Source: Nitrospira sp. (GTDB taxonomy: Bacteria > Nitrospirota > Nitrospiria > Nitrospirales > Nitrospiraceae). Taken from it: a stretch of DNA of 50,717 nucleotides. Below, piece by piece: positions 42,575-50,717 of the stretch. The stretch is taken from NCBI GenBank assembly GCA_018242725.1, contig JAFEBI010000026.1, positions 12,068 through 62,784 of the forward strand, in the 5' to 3' direction. The notes under the pieces are model-generated. The model worked only from the letters and a program-made list of their open reading frames with translations, was not told the origin of the DNA and did no database searches. The position numbers and the translations under genes are program-made. Position 1 is the first letter of the stretch. The number at the start of each line of letters is the position of its first letter.

Positions 42575-43141
42575 ATGAAGAAAATTGCCGAGTACCAGGG
42601 GTACACGATTGAATCCGCTCCACAACCGGATACACAGGGAGAGAAGTGGCGACTTCGGATCTATATCTCGGTCGACCATCCCCGCGGCGTACAGACGCGT
42701 GAGTTCGCCGCGGATGGTCTCTACGCCACGGAGGACGAAGCCGATCTCCATGGGCTGGCCTTTGGACAGCGTGTCATTGATGGAAAGGTGGAGGGCAAGA
42801 CCGTCTGGGATCTCAAGTCTCAGGACCGTCGGATCACCCCCCGCTTCCGAGTCCAATTTCGCACCACGTTTTCCTCCGCTCCGACACTGGACGGTACTGG
42901 GATGATCCTGGATCTCTCTGCCGGTGGGTGCCGGATTGAAAGCAGCGTGTCGCTCACGCCAGGGCTCTCGCTGGAACTCCGCATCTATGCGGAAGGCTTG
43001 GAATGGCCGTTAATGGTGGAGGCCGCGACCGTGCAATGGGTCAGCGGACAGACGTTTGGGTTGGCGTTCTTTCGGATGAAGGAAGCCGAGCGACAGCGGT
43101 TGGAGCAGGTTATCCAGGACCTGACGGACCTGCCGGTCTGA
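42575..43141 (+). CDS. PilZ domain protein with N-terminal accessory domain
   Basis: 188 aa from the ATG at 42575 (GGGAGG upstream; 42560 is an alternative). The first about 75 residues form a small alpha/beta module (YQGYTIESAPQPDTQGEKW, then DGLYATEDEAD and GQRVIDGKVEG) seen in plasmid and proteobacterial hypothetical proteins. The C-terminal half is PilZ: RR-x-x-PRFRV, and DLSAGGCRIES (D-x-S-x-G-G motif). The first arginine motif is of the form RxxPR, so c-di-GMP binding is possible but not certain. Convergent with another PilZ gene. Confidence 0.82.
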   Translation: MKKIAEYQGYTIESAPQPDTQGEKWRLRIYISVDHPRGVQTREFAADGLYATEDEADLHGLAFGQRVIDGKVEGKTVWDLKSQDRRITPRFRVQFRTTFSSAPTLDGTGMILDLSAGGCRIESSVSLTPGLSLELRIYAEGLEWPLMVEAATVQWVSGQTFGLAFFRMKEAERQRLEQVIQDLTDLPV

Positions 43142-43264
43142 CGGAGCATGAACCGCGTCAGGGGCGGTCACCGAGCCAGTCCCGGATCGTGTGCTGAACG
43201 GCCGTTCTCTCACACGAGATCGAGCCGTCGAGTGCATGTGCTCTGAGCCGTTGTCCGACCCCGC

Positions 43265-43912
43265 CTAGTTCTCCACCCTCACATCTCGACCGGTCCGTGC
43301 ATGCAGCTGGTGGATGGTGCGCATCATGCGAAGGATGCGATGGGCCTGTCTCAGCGTCTTGTCCTGTACGTCATCAATCAGACCATCGGACGTACGTTCC
43401 TCAGAATCTGGGTCAGCATGATTCCCTCGCGTGTCGACGAGACGATCGGTCGAGTCGCCCTGAAGAGCAAACACACGTCGGAACACGTCCTCAAGCGATG
43501 GGATGCAAGGGGCTGGCTGTACAGAGTGGGTGTTCGGCGACACCGCTGGAGGTGAAATCTCTGGTTGAGTGGTGCGTGGCATCAACTGGCGCCCGAGCTT
43601 TTGCTGCAAGAATTCGGTGACCCATGCCTGATCCATCGGGTCCATGACCTGTGCTTCAATGGCAAATTCCTGATCGTTGACCCACAGAACGGTCGCTCGG
43701 TGAATACACAGCAAGGTGGCTCGTGCGGGGACGGCGACCTGCACGGTCACCCGCATACCGGGAACCACGGGCATCGTCCCCGCCATGCGCCAGCCCCGAT
43801 CGGTCAGATCTAAAGCGGTCCCTTCGGCCAGAAAGGTAGCATTGCCATAGCGCATGGGCCACCTGACCGGAACCCGACTCGCCCCTCGCACGGGTCGCTG
43901 TCTGTTCTGCAT
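43265..43912 (-). CDS. PilZ-like domain protein
   Basis: 215 aa. The N-terminal PilZ domain has RVPVRWPMRY and DLTDRGWRM (D-x-T/S-x-x-G) patterns with degenerate c-di-GMP residues (the expected RxxxR is R-G-A-S-R). The C-terminal about 100 residues are polar and unrecognised, with a helical LRQAHRILRMMRTIHQLHA segment. GGAAGGAGTGACCC precedes the ATG. Two PilZ genes side by side on a conjugative element may link cell-surface state and transfer, but this is speculative. Confidence 0.7.
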   Translation of the reverse strand: MQNRQRPVRGASRVPVRWPMRYGNATFLAEGTALDLTDRGWRMAGTMPVVPGMRVTVQVAVPARATLLCIHRATVLWVNDQEFAIEAQVMDPMDQAWVTEFLQQKLGRQLMPRTTQPEISPPAVSPNTHSVQPAPCIPSLEDVFRRVFALQGDSTDRLVDTRGNHADPDSEERTSDGLIDDVQDKTLRQAHRILRMMRTIHQLHARTGRDVRVEN

Positions 43913-44155
43913 GGGTCACTCCTTCCATTGATGGCGCGCGCACTACAGAAAGCGTAGCCTGACGGTCCGCTCTGTGCCTTCCCCGAACTCGGTACTTCCG
44001 AAGGGGGGAGCGCGCAGAACCGACGAGGTCATGTCAGGCTGGATAGGCCATGGGCTCTCGCACGGATACGGTCACCTGAGCGGTGTCGTGGGAGATGATG
44101 GCAGGCAAGGCGCAAGAATCGGACAAGGCCACGCCGCAGGATGGGGAGGTCCGAG

Positions 44156-44446
44156 CTAGGGAACCAGGCTAGACCAGACCGCTCGACGAATTTCGTCCGA
44201 GGTGAAAGGTTTCTGAATCAGACGGCCTGCGTCAAACCGTCTGGCGACGTTCAGATCGTTCTGGATCGTCGGTCGCGCCGGTGATGACAATGACTCGGGC
44301 GTCGAGAAATTCTTGTATGAGCGCCAGCGTCACTTCCCAGCCAACGCGCTCCGGCATGAGGATATCCGTAAGGACGACATCGGCTGAGGCGTCGCGATAG
44401 AGCGTGAGGCCGTGGGGGTCGTTGGCGGCTTCCCGAATAGAACGTA
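44156..44446 (-). pseudogene. Response-regulator receiver domain remnant
   Basis: Reading the minus strand from about 44446, ADVVLTDILMPERVGWEV (the phosphoacceptor Asp in LTDILMP) continues with ARVIVITGATDD. The frame then runs into a stop near 44235, and the next frame restores NVARRFDAGRLIQKPFTSDE with the conserved lysine of K-P-F, ending at 44156. The N-terminal acidic pair is missing. It is thus truncated and frameshifted. Confidence 0.75.
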
Positions 44447-44542
44447 GGGGAGTTAGGAGCCCCCACAGTGTTGAGGGCTCCTAAGTTCAGTCTGAACATC
44501 AGCGAGGCAACGGATCAGGAGACCCTTGCCGTCGTCAACCTC

Positions 44543-44731
44543 TCAGTGGCCTCCCTTCTTCTCCTCCTCTTTCTTGTCATCACTATAGGTCATATGACCG
44601 CCCTTCTTCTCATCGCTGTACAACACATGGCCGCCCTTCTTGTCTTCCTTTTTATCCTCGTTGGCGAAGGCTGGGGCGCTGAAGGTCACAGCGACTGCCA
44701 CGGCCATTACTGCCATCAACATGTGTTTCAT
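44543..44731 (-). CDS. Small exported Lys/Gly/His-repeat protein
   Basis: 62 aa. A signal peptide (MKHMLMAVMAVAVAVTF...APAFA, cleavage after about residue 23) is followed by a mature part of three repeats of the form KKGGH with LYSDE, TYSDDKKEEE spacers. The mature peptide is very polar, with three His in K-K-G-G-H units, which could bind metal or polyanions. ACGGAGGTAGC before the ATG strongly supports translation. No family is recognised, and such proteins are easily missed by annotation. Confidence 0.75.
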   Translation of the reverse strand: MKHMLMAVMAVAVAVTFSAPAFANEDKKEDKKGGHVLYSDEKKGGHMTYSDDKKEEEKKGGH

Positions 44732-44950
44732 GCTACCTCCGTTAAATAGTTAGAAGCGAATGACTGCCACTCGTGTGGCATTGCTTGCAGAGATAGCATA
44801 ATGCATGCCGCCTTCTCCTGCGTCGAAATACAAACATATAGGCGAAACATCAATAGGTTATAGAGTGCTGTTTTGGGGAAGCCTGAAGGAGTTTTCCTAC
44901 GATACCTGTGCAAAAATGATGGTCAGCATGAGGCGGTGGCCAGGACTTCT

Positions 44951-45250
44951 CTACATCTGCTCGATGTGCTTTCTCACCTTGTCAGGCAGAGCTCGTTCAG
45001 CGAGCCGTAGCTCGTAGGTCTTCTGCAGGTTCATCCAAAACTCGGCGGTGGTGTTGAAGAAGGTCGCGAGCCGTACGGCTGTATCGCCGGTGATCCCCCG
45101 TTGTCCTTTGATGATCGCCGTGATCCGATTTGCCGATACATCAAGAGCTTTGGCCAGGGTATTGGCGTTAAGTGGTGGATCTGACGGTTTCATGAACTCT
45201 TCCAGTAACAGTTCTCCTGGATGAACTAGCCGCATGCCCTTGTGGATCAT
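44951..45250 (-). CDS. higA: HigA-family antitoxin
   Basis: 99 aa HigA-type XRE regulator: RLVHPGELLLEEFMKP start, HTH at about residues 28-55 (NTLAKALDVSANRITAIIKGQRGIT), then TAVRLATFFNTTAEFWMNLQ, the family signature. Normally encoded directly after a higB toxin, but here its ATG overlaps the stop of a frameshifted XRE antitoxin by 4 bp, and no intact toxin is adjacent. It may be an orphan antitoxin or regulator. Confidence 0.9.
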   Translation of the reverse strand: MIHKGMRLVHPGELLLEEFMKPSDPPLNANTLAKALDVSANRITAIIKGQRGITGDTAVRLATFFNTTAEFWMNLQKTYELRLAERALPDKVRKHIEQM

Positions 45251-45598
45251 GACACGTTCTCCGAGCGAGCTCTCGCCACCGTGCGCGATCGTCTCGCGAC
45301 CTTCGACCGGACCAGACCGTATCGCTGTCCACGCGGAGCCTGACGCACGGTGACTTCCACATCTTGACCGAGTAAGGAGAGGAAATGTACCAAGCGTTCA
45401 ACCGAGAATCCGGCCATCTGCCCCGAGAGCAGCTTGGACACTTTGGCCTGATCGATCCCGAGACGCGTGGCGCCGAATCGTGTCCTGCAGGGCTTGGAGT
45501 AAACTGCTTTTGAGAATGAGTTCAGCCGATCGTTCTTCCGAAAACCCCAGATCCCTGAAGATATTTCCACTCCCTTTCGTCACGGTTGCGCGTGTCAT
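45247..45598 (-). pseudogene. XRE-type antitoxin gene with internal deletion/frameshift
   Basis: The 5' frame from the ATG at 45598 reads SGNIFRDLGFSEERSAELIL and SSLLQALQDTI, the start of a HigA2/RHH-like XRE antitoxin. The other frame carries ATRLGIDQAKVSKLLSGQM and VERLVHFLSLLGQDVEV, the rest of the same family. About seven codons of the first HTH helix plus the frame are lost near 45470. The upstream toxin remnant overlaps the ATG by 4 bp, as in intact pairs. Confidence 0.8.
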
Positions 45599-45786
45599 AG
45601 ACCTTCCTCCCTTCTCCACATGAGGAGATCGGCATAGCGGTTCTTGCCCAGCTCGATGTCCGGCCTTGCGGTTTTCTGTGAGCGTTTCCCAAACACATGG
45701 AGCACATAGACCGCTTCTTGGAACTTCGCCACATAGAAGACTCGATACGCCCCAGTCTCATCCCAAACCCGGAGGTCCTGGACGCC
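45595..45786 (-). pseudogene. RelE/HigB-like toxin, N-terminally degraded
   Basis: Minus-strand reading gives GVQDLRVWDETGAYRVFY, VAKFQEAVYVLHVFGKR and KTARPDIELGKNRYADLL, the C-terminal two thirds of the Gp49-like/RelE toxin family. No start codon or N-terminal family block is found upstream (the frame there reads ESFGRTRGAPEGST, unlike the family). Its TGA overlaps the antitoxin ATG. Probably non-functional. Confidence 0.7.
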
Positions 45787-46216
45787 AGATGCGACCGTCG
45801 ATCCCTCAGGTGCTCCGCGCGTTCTACCGAAGGATTCTCCAGAGGCTCGTGAACGTCTCAGATTTGGAAGGCATGACGCCTGTCGGCGTGATCAAACGGT
45901 GTCACCTTCCGAAAGAGGTTCTCTTCTCGGAGGAGACATCGGAGATCCATCGGTCAGTCAGCGGGGAATTGCACTGGAAATCCAACGATCATAAGCATAT
46001 ATACGTTTTGAGACGTTTCCTTTCCCGAATAGCGTCGCATCTCAGCAGGAGACGATTGGGCCTCCTGGACTCGAGGTGATGCACCGCATACGTATGACGG
46101 TAGACGCACTTTCACCTGACCAAGGATGAAGAGACGTGCCAGGACTATCTCGTCACCAAGCGTTAGACCCGAGAAGGAAAACACGATCACACCCCTCGAG
46201 TCGGAGTGGGAGAGGA
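45787..46216. other. Decayed region between the TA remnants and the next gene
   Basis: About 430 bp with short frames but no supported gene. It may contain more of the degraded toxin region. Confidence 0.35.
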
Positions 46217-46531
46217 GTGAACGAGACCGCTGTTCGAGACAGCACCACGCGTGCCGACCCACCGAGGATCGTCTGTGCCCGCTACGATGTCTTACGGGCT
46301 TTAGCGGATGCGTCTGGTGTTGAGCAAATCACGTTATGGGCCATCCCGAATAAACGCTATCAGGTGAGTTTTCGGATCAAGAATCACGCGCAAGAATGGT
46401 ATCTCGCCACCCTTCGAAATAAATCGAAGCCTCGTGCCTTTGTGAATCTTGGTGCGGCGGCCCATATCGCCTATGGCCTCGCCCACGCGCCGATCATGAT
46501 TGTGAACATGTCCAAAGCGCTGCAGAAGTAA
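46217..46531 (+). CDS. Conserved plasmid-type hypothetical protein
   Basis: 104 aa from a GTG at 46217 preceded by GGGAGAGGA. A second half with EQITLWAIPNKRYQVSFRIK and FVNLGAAAHIAYGLAH suggests a small folded domain, but no family is recognised. It lies 226 bp upstream of trbB on the same strand with an AT-rich gap between. Possibly a regulator or entry protein of the transfer region. Start uncertain. Confidence 0.5.
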   Translation: MNETAVRDSTTRADPPRIVCARYDVLRALADASGVEQITLWAIPNKRYQVSFRIKNHAQEWYLATLRNKSKPRAFVNLGAAAHIAYGLAHAPIMIVNMSKALQK

Positions 46532-46696
46532 CCCGTCCGTTTCAGTGTCCTCCACCGCCTACACTTTTTCAGCAAGTCAGGCCTTTCTATAGAGGCACGT
46601 CCCTACACTGTCCTACGCTGCACAAATAATTATCGCTATATTCGTAATATCGTCTTGACACGCGAGAGACATCCGCGTAGTAGTGCAAGTCAATAA

Positions 46697-46724
46697 TTGA
46701 GTAAGCAATAGATATTAGTATAAC
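46697..46724 (+). promoter_or_regulatory. Candidate sigma-70 promoter of the trb operon
   Basis: TTGAGT (46697-46702), 16-bp spacer, TATAAC (46719-46724), in an AT-rich segment 34 bp before the trbB start. Another TTGACA occurs near 46653 without a good -10. Visual call only. Confidence 0.35.
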
Positions 46725-46757
46725 TACATACGGTTGTTTTGCACGCATACATCGTAA

Positions 46758-47753
46758 ATGGTTCGCGCAAGCACTCGCATGGATGACGGACCCTCGACGA
46801 AAGAACGCGCCCGCCGGATGATTGAGCGGGATATGGGGGCACGGTTACTCGACACCCTCAATGATGCACGCACCGTGGAAGTCATGCTGAACGCGGATGG
46901 GCGGCTCTGGTGTGAGTGGCTCGGGCAGGGGATGGCGTGCATTGGGACGTTTCCTGCCGCCCGCGCGGAAGCCATCATCAAAACCGTGGCGGGGTTTCAT
47001 CGCAAAGAAATCACGCGCCAGTCCCCCTACCTCGACGGGGAATTTCCTCTCGACGGCTCCCGGTTTGCCGCACAGATCCCGCCGATTGTTCCCGCTCCGA
47101 CCTTTGCGATCCGCAAACGGGCACTCGCGGTCTTTCGACTCGAGCAGTATGTGGAGCAGGGGATCATGACGGCACAGCAACGAGACGTGCTCCTCACCGC
47201 CATTGCCACTCGACGAAACATCCTCGTAGTCGGCGGGACGGGGTCGGGCAAGACCACCCTGGTGAATGCGCTGATCGACAGCATGATGGACACCTTTCCC
47301 CATCTGCGCATGTTCATTTTCGAGGATACGGCTGAAATCCAATGCCGTGCCGAGAACTGCGTGCAGTACCACACCACCGTGGATGTCACGATGGCGACAC
47401 TCTTGAAGATTTCCATGCGCATGCGGCCTGACACCATCTTAGTCGGAGAAGTCCGAGGGCCAGAAGCGCTGGATCTGCTCATGGCCTGGAACAGCGGACA
47501 TGAAGGGGGCATTGCGACCCTGCATGCGAATCATGCCAGGGCTGGGCTCTCGAAGCTGGCGCTGTATATCAGCATGAACCAAGACTATCCCAAACCCATC
47601 GAACCGCTGATCGCCGAAGCCGTACAGGTCGTCGTGCACATCACCCGCTGTGCGGAGGGCCGTCGCGTCGACGACATTCTCGAAGTGCGGGGCTATGAGC
47701 AGGGACAGTACATCACCAGGTCACTGATTGAACCGAAGGAGCACGATCAATGA
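46758..47753 (+). CDS. trbB: TrbB/VirB11-type T4SS ATPase
   Basis: 331 aa. An N-terminal domain ([15 protein letters not shown]) is followed by Walker [10 protein letters not shown] (159-167), an Asp box ([10 protein letters not shown]), Walker B-type [10 protein letters not shown] (225-234) and the His box [12 protein letters not shown] (247-258). A hexameric ATPase at the inner face of the conjugation channel. No clear Shine-Dalgarno sequence precedes the ATG. The start matches the short N-terminus of IncP TrbB. The stop overlaps the start of trbC. Confidence 0.95.
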   Translation: MVRASTRMDDGPSTKERARRMIERDMGARLLDTLNDARTVEVMLNADGRLWCEWLGQGMACIGTFPAARAEAIIKTVAGFHRKEITRQSPYLDGEFPLDGSRFAAQIPPIVPAPTFAIRKRALAVFRLEQYVEQGIMTAQQRDVLLTAIATRRNILVVGGTGSGKTTLVNALIDSMMDTFPHLRMFIFEDTAEIQCRAENCVQYHTTVDVTMATLLKISMRMRPDTILVGEVRGPEALDLLMAWNSGHEGGIATLHANHARAGLSKLALYISMNQDYPKPIEPLIAEAVQVVVHITRCAEGRRVDDILEVRGYEQGQYITRSLIEPKEHDQ

Positions 47754-48154
47754 GCACTGCATCGCACTGGAAACAATATCTCTGGGGCGTGGGCCTCTTA
47801 CTGGCGCTGTACGTCCTCATCATGCCGCATGAGGTCTATGCAGCGGGCACGGCCGGAGGAGGACTTCCGTACGAATCCGCCTTGACCCGGTTACGCGCAT
47901 CGATCACCGGACCCGTCGCCTTTACCTTGTCCTTGATCGGGATTGTGGGAGCGGCCGGGGCGTTGATCTTTGGAGGCGAGTTGACCGGATTTCTCCGCAT
48001 GATGGTCTTTCTCGTATTGTTGATCGCCATTCTCGTGGGAGCCCAAAACGTACTGACGACGCTCTTCGCCGCGGGAGCTGAGATCTCATGGATGGAGGAG
48101 GGGAGAGAGATGATGGTGTCAGGGCCCCAGTCTGATCTCATGAGGCGGAGCTGA
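47750..48154 (+). CDS. trbC: TrbC/VirB2-type pilin precursor
   Basis: 134 aa. An N-terminal hydrophobic leader ([14 protein letters not shown]) ends at a likely AxA-type signal cleavage (VYAAG), and two further hydrophobic helices ([19 protein letters not shown] and [14 protein letters not shown]) form the mature pilin. IncP TrbC is processed to a cyclic pilin; the equivalent peptidase site cannot be verified. Overlaps trbB by 4 bp. Confidence 0.9.
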   Translation: MSTASHWKQYLWGVGLLLALYVLIMPHEVYAAGTAGGGLPYESALTRLRASITGPVAFTLSLIGIVGAAGALIFGGELTGFLRMMVFLVLLIAILVGAQNVLTTLFAAGAEISWMEEGREMMVSGPQSDLMRRS

Positions 48155-48156
48155 CC

Positions 48157-48468
48157 ATGGCGCTCCGCAAGATCCCGATTCGTCGCGTCATGCACCGAGA
48201 CAATCTGTTCTTGGGCGGGGACCGCGAACTGGTGCTGTTCTGTGGCGCGGTCGCGTTTGCGCTGATCTTCACCGCCCAAGAGCTGCGGGCGGGCATCGTC
48301 GGCGTGAGTCTGTGGTGTCTTCTTCTGTATCTCCTGCGGCTCATGGCCAAAGCTGATCCGAAGTTACGATATGTGTATCTGCGTCAGCTCATCTACAAAC
48401 GGTACTATCCCGCGCGCAGTACCCCCTGGCGGGTGAACAGCACGAGGCAGGGGAACCAGTACCTATGA
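48157..48468 (+). CDS. trbD: TrbD/VirB3-type T4SS protein
   Basis: 103 aa. The HRDNLFLGGDREL motif near residues 13-25 is characteristic of TrbD. Two hydrophobic segments form a hairpin (LVLFCGAVAFALIF and LWCLLLYLLRLM). Inner-membrane T4SS component, always encoded before trbE. Its TGA overlaps the trbE ATG. Confidence 0.93.
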   Translation: MALRKIPIRRVMHRDNLFLGGDRELVLFCGAVAFALIFTAQELRAGIVGVSLWCLLLYLLRLMAKADPKLRYVYLRQLIYKRYYPARSTPWRVNSTRQGNQYL

Positions 48469-50717
48469 TGGTGACGCTGACCGTCCTGATTGCGGTGTTG
48501 GGACTTGCATTTCTGTTTATGCTGATCCAACGAGTGCGGGAAGCCGATGCACAGGTGACGGTGAAGAAACATCGGTCACCGGACGCGGGCCTGTCGGATC
48601 TCTTGATCTACGCGGCGATGGTGGAGGACGGCGTAATCGTCGGGAAAAACGGCTCGCTCATGGCGGCCTGGCTCTACCGCGGAGACGATCAGGCCAGCAG
48701 CACGGAACCTCAACGTGAAGCGGTCTCGTTCCGGATTAATCAAGCCTTGAGTCAGCTCGGCAACGGGTGGATGGTGCATGTGGATGCGGTGCGGCGTCGG
48801 GCGGCCGGCTATGCCGCGCCCGGCCTCTCCCACTTTCCCGATGCGCTGACGGCCGCGTTGGACGAAGAACGGCGGCGGCTCTTTGAAGGACTGGGAGCCA
48901 TGTACGACGGCTATTTCGTCGTGACCCTCACGTATCTGCCGCCGTTGGTCGCACAGAGAAAATTCGTGGAGTTGATGTTCGACGATGACCAGGCGGCCGT
49001 CACGGCGCAGGACCGGACGAAGGGACTGGTGGAGCAATTCACACGGGACTGCGCGTCCTTTGAATCGCGCCTGTCGTCGGTCTTCCGGCTGCAACGTCTC
49101 CGCGGACAATCCCTCATCCTCGAAGATGGCTCGACGGTCATCCACGACGAATTCCTCCGCTGGGTGCAACGCTGTGTGACCGGCCTCAATCAGCCGGTCC
49201 GCTTACCCGCCCATCCGATGTATCTCGATGCCGTGATCGGCGGACAAGAATTGTGGACGGGCGTCATTCCGAAGATCGGCCGCCAGTACATGCAGGTGGT
49301 GGCGATCGAAGGCTTTCCCCTGGACAGCACCCCCGGCATCCTGACATTGCTCGGGGAGTTGCCCATCGAGTACCGCTGGTCCTCGCGCTTCATCTTCATG
49401 GATCAACACGAAGCCGTGCGAGAGCTGACCCGCTATCGACGGAAATGGAAGCAGAAAGTTAGAGGATTTCTCGATCAAATCACGAACTCGCAGACCGGTC
49501 CTTTAGATCAGGATGCGATGGCGATGGTGGCCGATGCGGAGGCCGCCATCGGGGAAGTGAATAGTGGATTAATCGGGATGGGCTACTACACGAGTGTCGT
49601 GGTCCTCATGGATGAGGATCGAGCGGAAGTGGAACGGTCGGCCCGTCATATCGAAAAGGTGATCCATCAATTGGGATTTGCCGCCAGGATCGAAACGCTC
49701 AATACGATGGACGCTTTTCTGGGCAGCTTGCCGGGACATGGCGTCGAAAACGTCCGGCGTCCGCCGTTGAACACCATGAACCTGGCGGATCTCCTCCCGA
49801 CCAGTACGATCTGGACCGGCAGCGCCACCGCGCCCTGTCCCATGTATCCGCCTGACGCCCCGCCCTTGATGCAGTGCGTCACCCATGGGGCCACCCCGTT
49901 TCGTCTGAATCTTCATGTGCGCGATGTCGGCCATACCTTGATGCTGGGCCCGACCGGCTCAGGGAAATCCACGCATCTGGGGATGCTCGCCGCGCAACTG
50001 CGCCGGTATGAAGGCATGTCCGTCTTTGTCTTCGATAAGGGCCAATCGATGTATCCCCTCGCGGCGGCGATACGAGCCCACACGAACGGGCAGAGCGGAT
50101 TGCACTTCACCGTGGCGGGCGATGCCAACGAGCTGGCCTTTTGCCCGCTCCAATTTTTGGAGACCAAAGGGGATCGGGCCTGGGCCTTGGAGTGGATCGA
50201 GACGATGCTAGCCCTGAACGGGGTCAAGACCACGCCGCTCCAACGGAATGCCATCGCGGAAACGGTGATGGCGCTGCACGCCAATGCGCTGAGTCATGAC
50301 CAGACCCACGGACCGGAGCAGCCGCCGGCCTCGCTCTCCGATTTCGTGAACATGGTACAGGACGAAGAGATTCGTGAAGCCCTGAAGCAATACACGGTGA
50401 GCGGAGCCTTGGGCCATCTGCTCGATGCCGAACGGGATGGGCTTGCACTCGCGGACTTCACGGTGTTTGAAATCGAGGAGTTGATGGGGCTCGGGGACAA
50501 GTACGCCCTCCCGACCATTTTGTATCTCTTTCGCCGGATCGAACGGAGCTTACAGGGGCAGCCCAGCGCCATCATCGTGGATGAAGCCTGGTTGATGCTC
50601 GGGCATCCGGTGATCCGGGAAAAGATCCGGGAATGGCTGAAAGTCCTGCGCAAGGCCAACTGCCTCGTGGTGTTGGCGACACAGAGCCTCACCGACGCGG
50701 CCAATTCAGGCATTTTG
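48465..50717 (+). CDS. trbE: TrbE/VirB4-type T4SS ATPase (3' partial)
   Basis: 751 codons are visible and the frame is open to the end of the window. N-terminal membrane segment (MVTLTVLIAVLGLAFLFML), then a CagE/TrbE-like domain, Walker A GPTGSGKST (495-503) and Walker B IIVDEAWLML (703-712, with Asp706 and Glu707). The ATG at 48465 overlaps the trbD stop (ATGA). TrbE powers pilus assembly and substrate transfer. Full-length TrbE is about 820-850 aa, so most of the protein is here. Confidence 0.96.
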   Translation, partial: MMVTLTVLIAVLGLAFLFMLIQRVREADAQVTVKKHRSPDAGLSDLLIYAAMVEDGVIVGKNGSLMAAWLYRGDDQASSTEPQREAVSFRINQALSQLGNGWMVHVDAVRRRAAGYAAPGLSHFPDALTAALDEERRRLFEGLGAMYDGYFVVTLTYLPPLVAQRKFVELMFDDDQAAVTAQDRTKGLVEQFTRDCASFESRLSSVFRLQRLRGQSLILEDGSTVIHDEFLRWVQRCVTGLNQPVRLPAHPMYLDAVIGGQELWTGVIPKIGRQYMQVVAIEGFPLDSTPGILTLLGELPIEYRWSSRFIFMDQHEAVRELTRYRRKWKQKVRGFLDQITNSQTGPLDQDAMAMVADAEAAIGEVNSGLIGMGYYTSVVVLMDEDRAEVERSARHIEKVIHQLGFAARIETLNTMDAFLGSLPGHGVENVRRPPLNTMNLADLLPTSTIWTGSATAPCPMYPPDAPPLMQCVTHGATPFRLNLHVRDVGHTLMLGPTGSGKSTHLGMLAAQLRRYEGMSVFVFDKGQSMYPLAAAIRAHTNGQSGLHFTVAGDANELAFCPLQFLETKGDRAWALEWIETMLALNGVKTTPLQRNAIAETVMALHANALSHDQTHGPEQPPASLSDFVNMVQDEEIREALKQYTVSGALGHLLDAERDGLALADFTVFEIEELMGLGDKYALPTILYLFRRIERSLQGQPSAIIVDEAWLMLGHPVIREKIREWLKVLRKANCLVVLATQSLTDAANSGIL

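Noticed and set aside
44156..44446. Intact response regulator in place of a pseudogene
   Set aside because: The acidic N-terminal motif is absent and the frame changes before the conserved lysine.
48576..49169. Minus-strand frame of 197 aa inside trbE
   Set aside because: Antisense shadow of the conserved TrbE coding sequence.
1..50717. tRNA, rRNA, riboswitch and CRISPR candidates
   Set aside because: No cloverleaf-like segments with a GTTCRANNC loop, no rRNA-like blocks and no regularly spaced direct repeats with spacers were seen. Without a covariance search this absence is provisional.

Overview
The window reads as part of a conjugative plasmid or integrative conjugative element of a Nitrospira-like bacterium (Nitrospirota). 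Its cargo is stress, nitrogen-oxide and metal genes set inside an IncP-type transfer and maintenance backbone. The host assignment is inference. It rests on the two-domain NirK, the cytochrome P460 and YHS/DUF4383/DUF4142 neighbours, the FhlA-like sigma-54 activators and the base composition of the cargo. No rRNA, tRNA or CRISPR array was seen.

Left backbone (1-13.4 kb): the 3' part of a TraM-like gene, then a minus-strand anti-defence/accessory run (KlcA antirestriction, a small conserved protein, RadC/JAB, a CxxC mini-protein, DUF4942). Next comes an island with a frameshifted DUF6602 gene, a HEPN-like protein and a DUF3800 protein, possibly old integron cassettes. A stability module follows: ParA, a 471-aa winged-helix protein, and about 1.35 kb of ACTGTCAGA-type repeats that begin inside the winged-helix gene and continue through an AT-rich non-coding region. 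A second winged-helix protein and a tyrosine recombinase close this part.

Cargo 1 (13.8-32.4 kb): a membrane transporter of the ATP/ADP-translocase type, a Crp-family regulator, two sigma-54 activators, and a long plus-strand run: AhpD-like, YHS, cytochrome P460, DUF4383, DUF4142, cupredoxin, tautomerase, NirK, PAP2 phosphatase, Omp85-like barrel, a lipoprotein with protein-kinase-like catalytic motifs, a PPC-like lipoprotein and GNAT. Two NTF2-fold proteins, a second AhpD-like protein and a uracil-DNA glycosylase follow the second activator. Three -24/-12 promoter-like sites carry TCGT...ACGA inverted repeats 75, 96 and 75 bp upstream. This suggests one regulon read by the two related activators.

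Cargo 2 (32.8-41.7 kb): a mer-type promoter and MerR with the mercury cysteine triad, MerT and MerP (no MerA in the window), an AhpD-like protein, then CusC, a Met-rich CusB with a FixH/YtkA-like C-terminal domain, and CusA with the Cu(I)/Ag(I) methionine triad.

Right backbone (41.9-50.7 kb): a small plasmid protein with a strong terminator, two PilZ proteins, a broken response regulator, a secreted Lys/Gly/His-repeat mini-protein, a decayed toxin-antitoxin cluster next to an intact HigA, and the start of a trb operon (trbB, trbC, trbD, partial trbE) that runs off the right edge.
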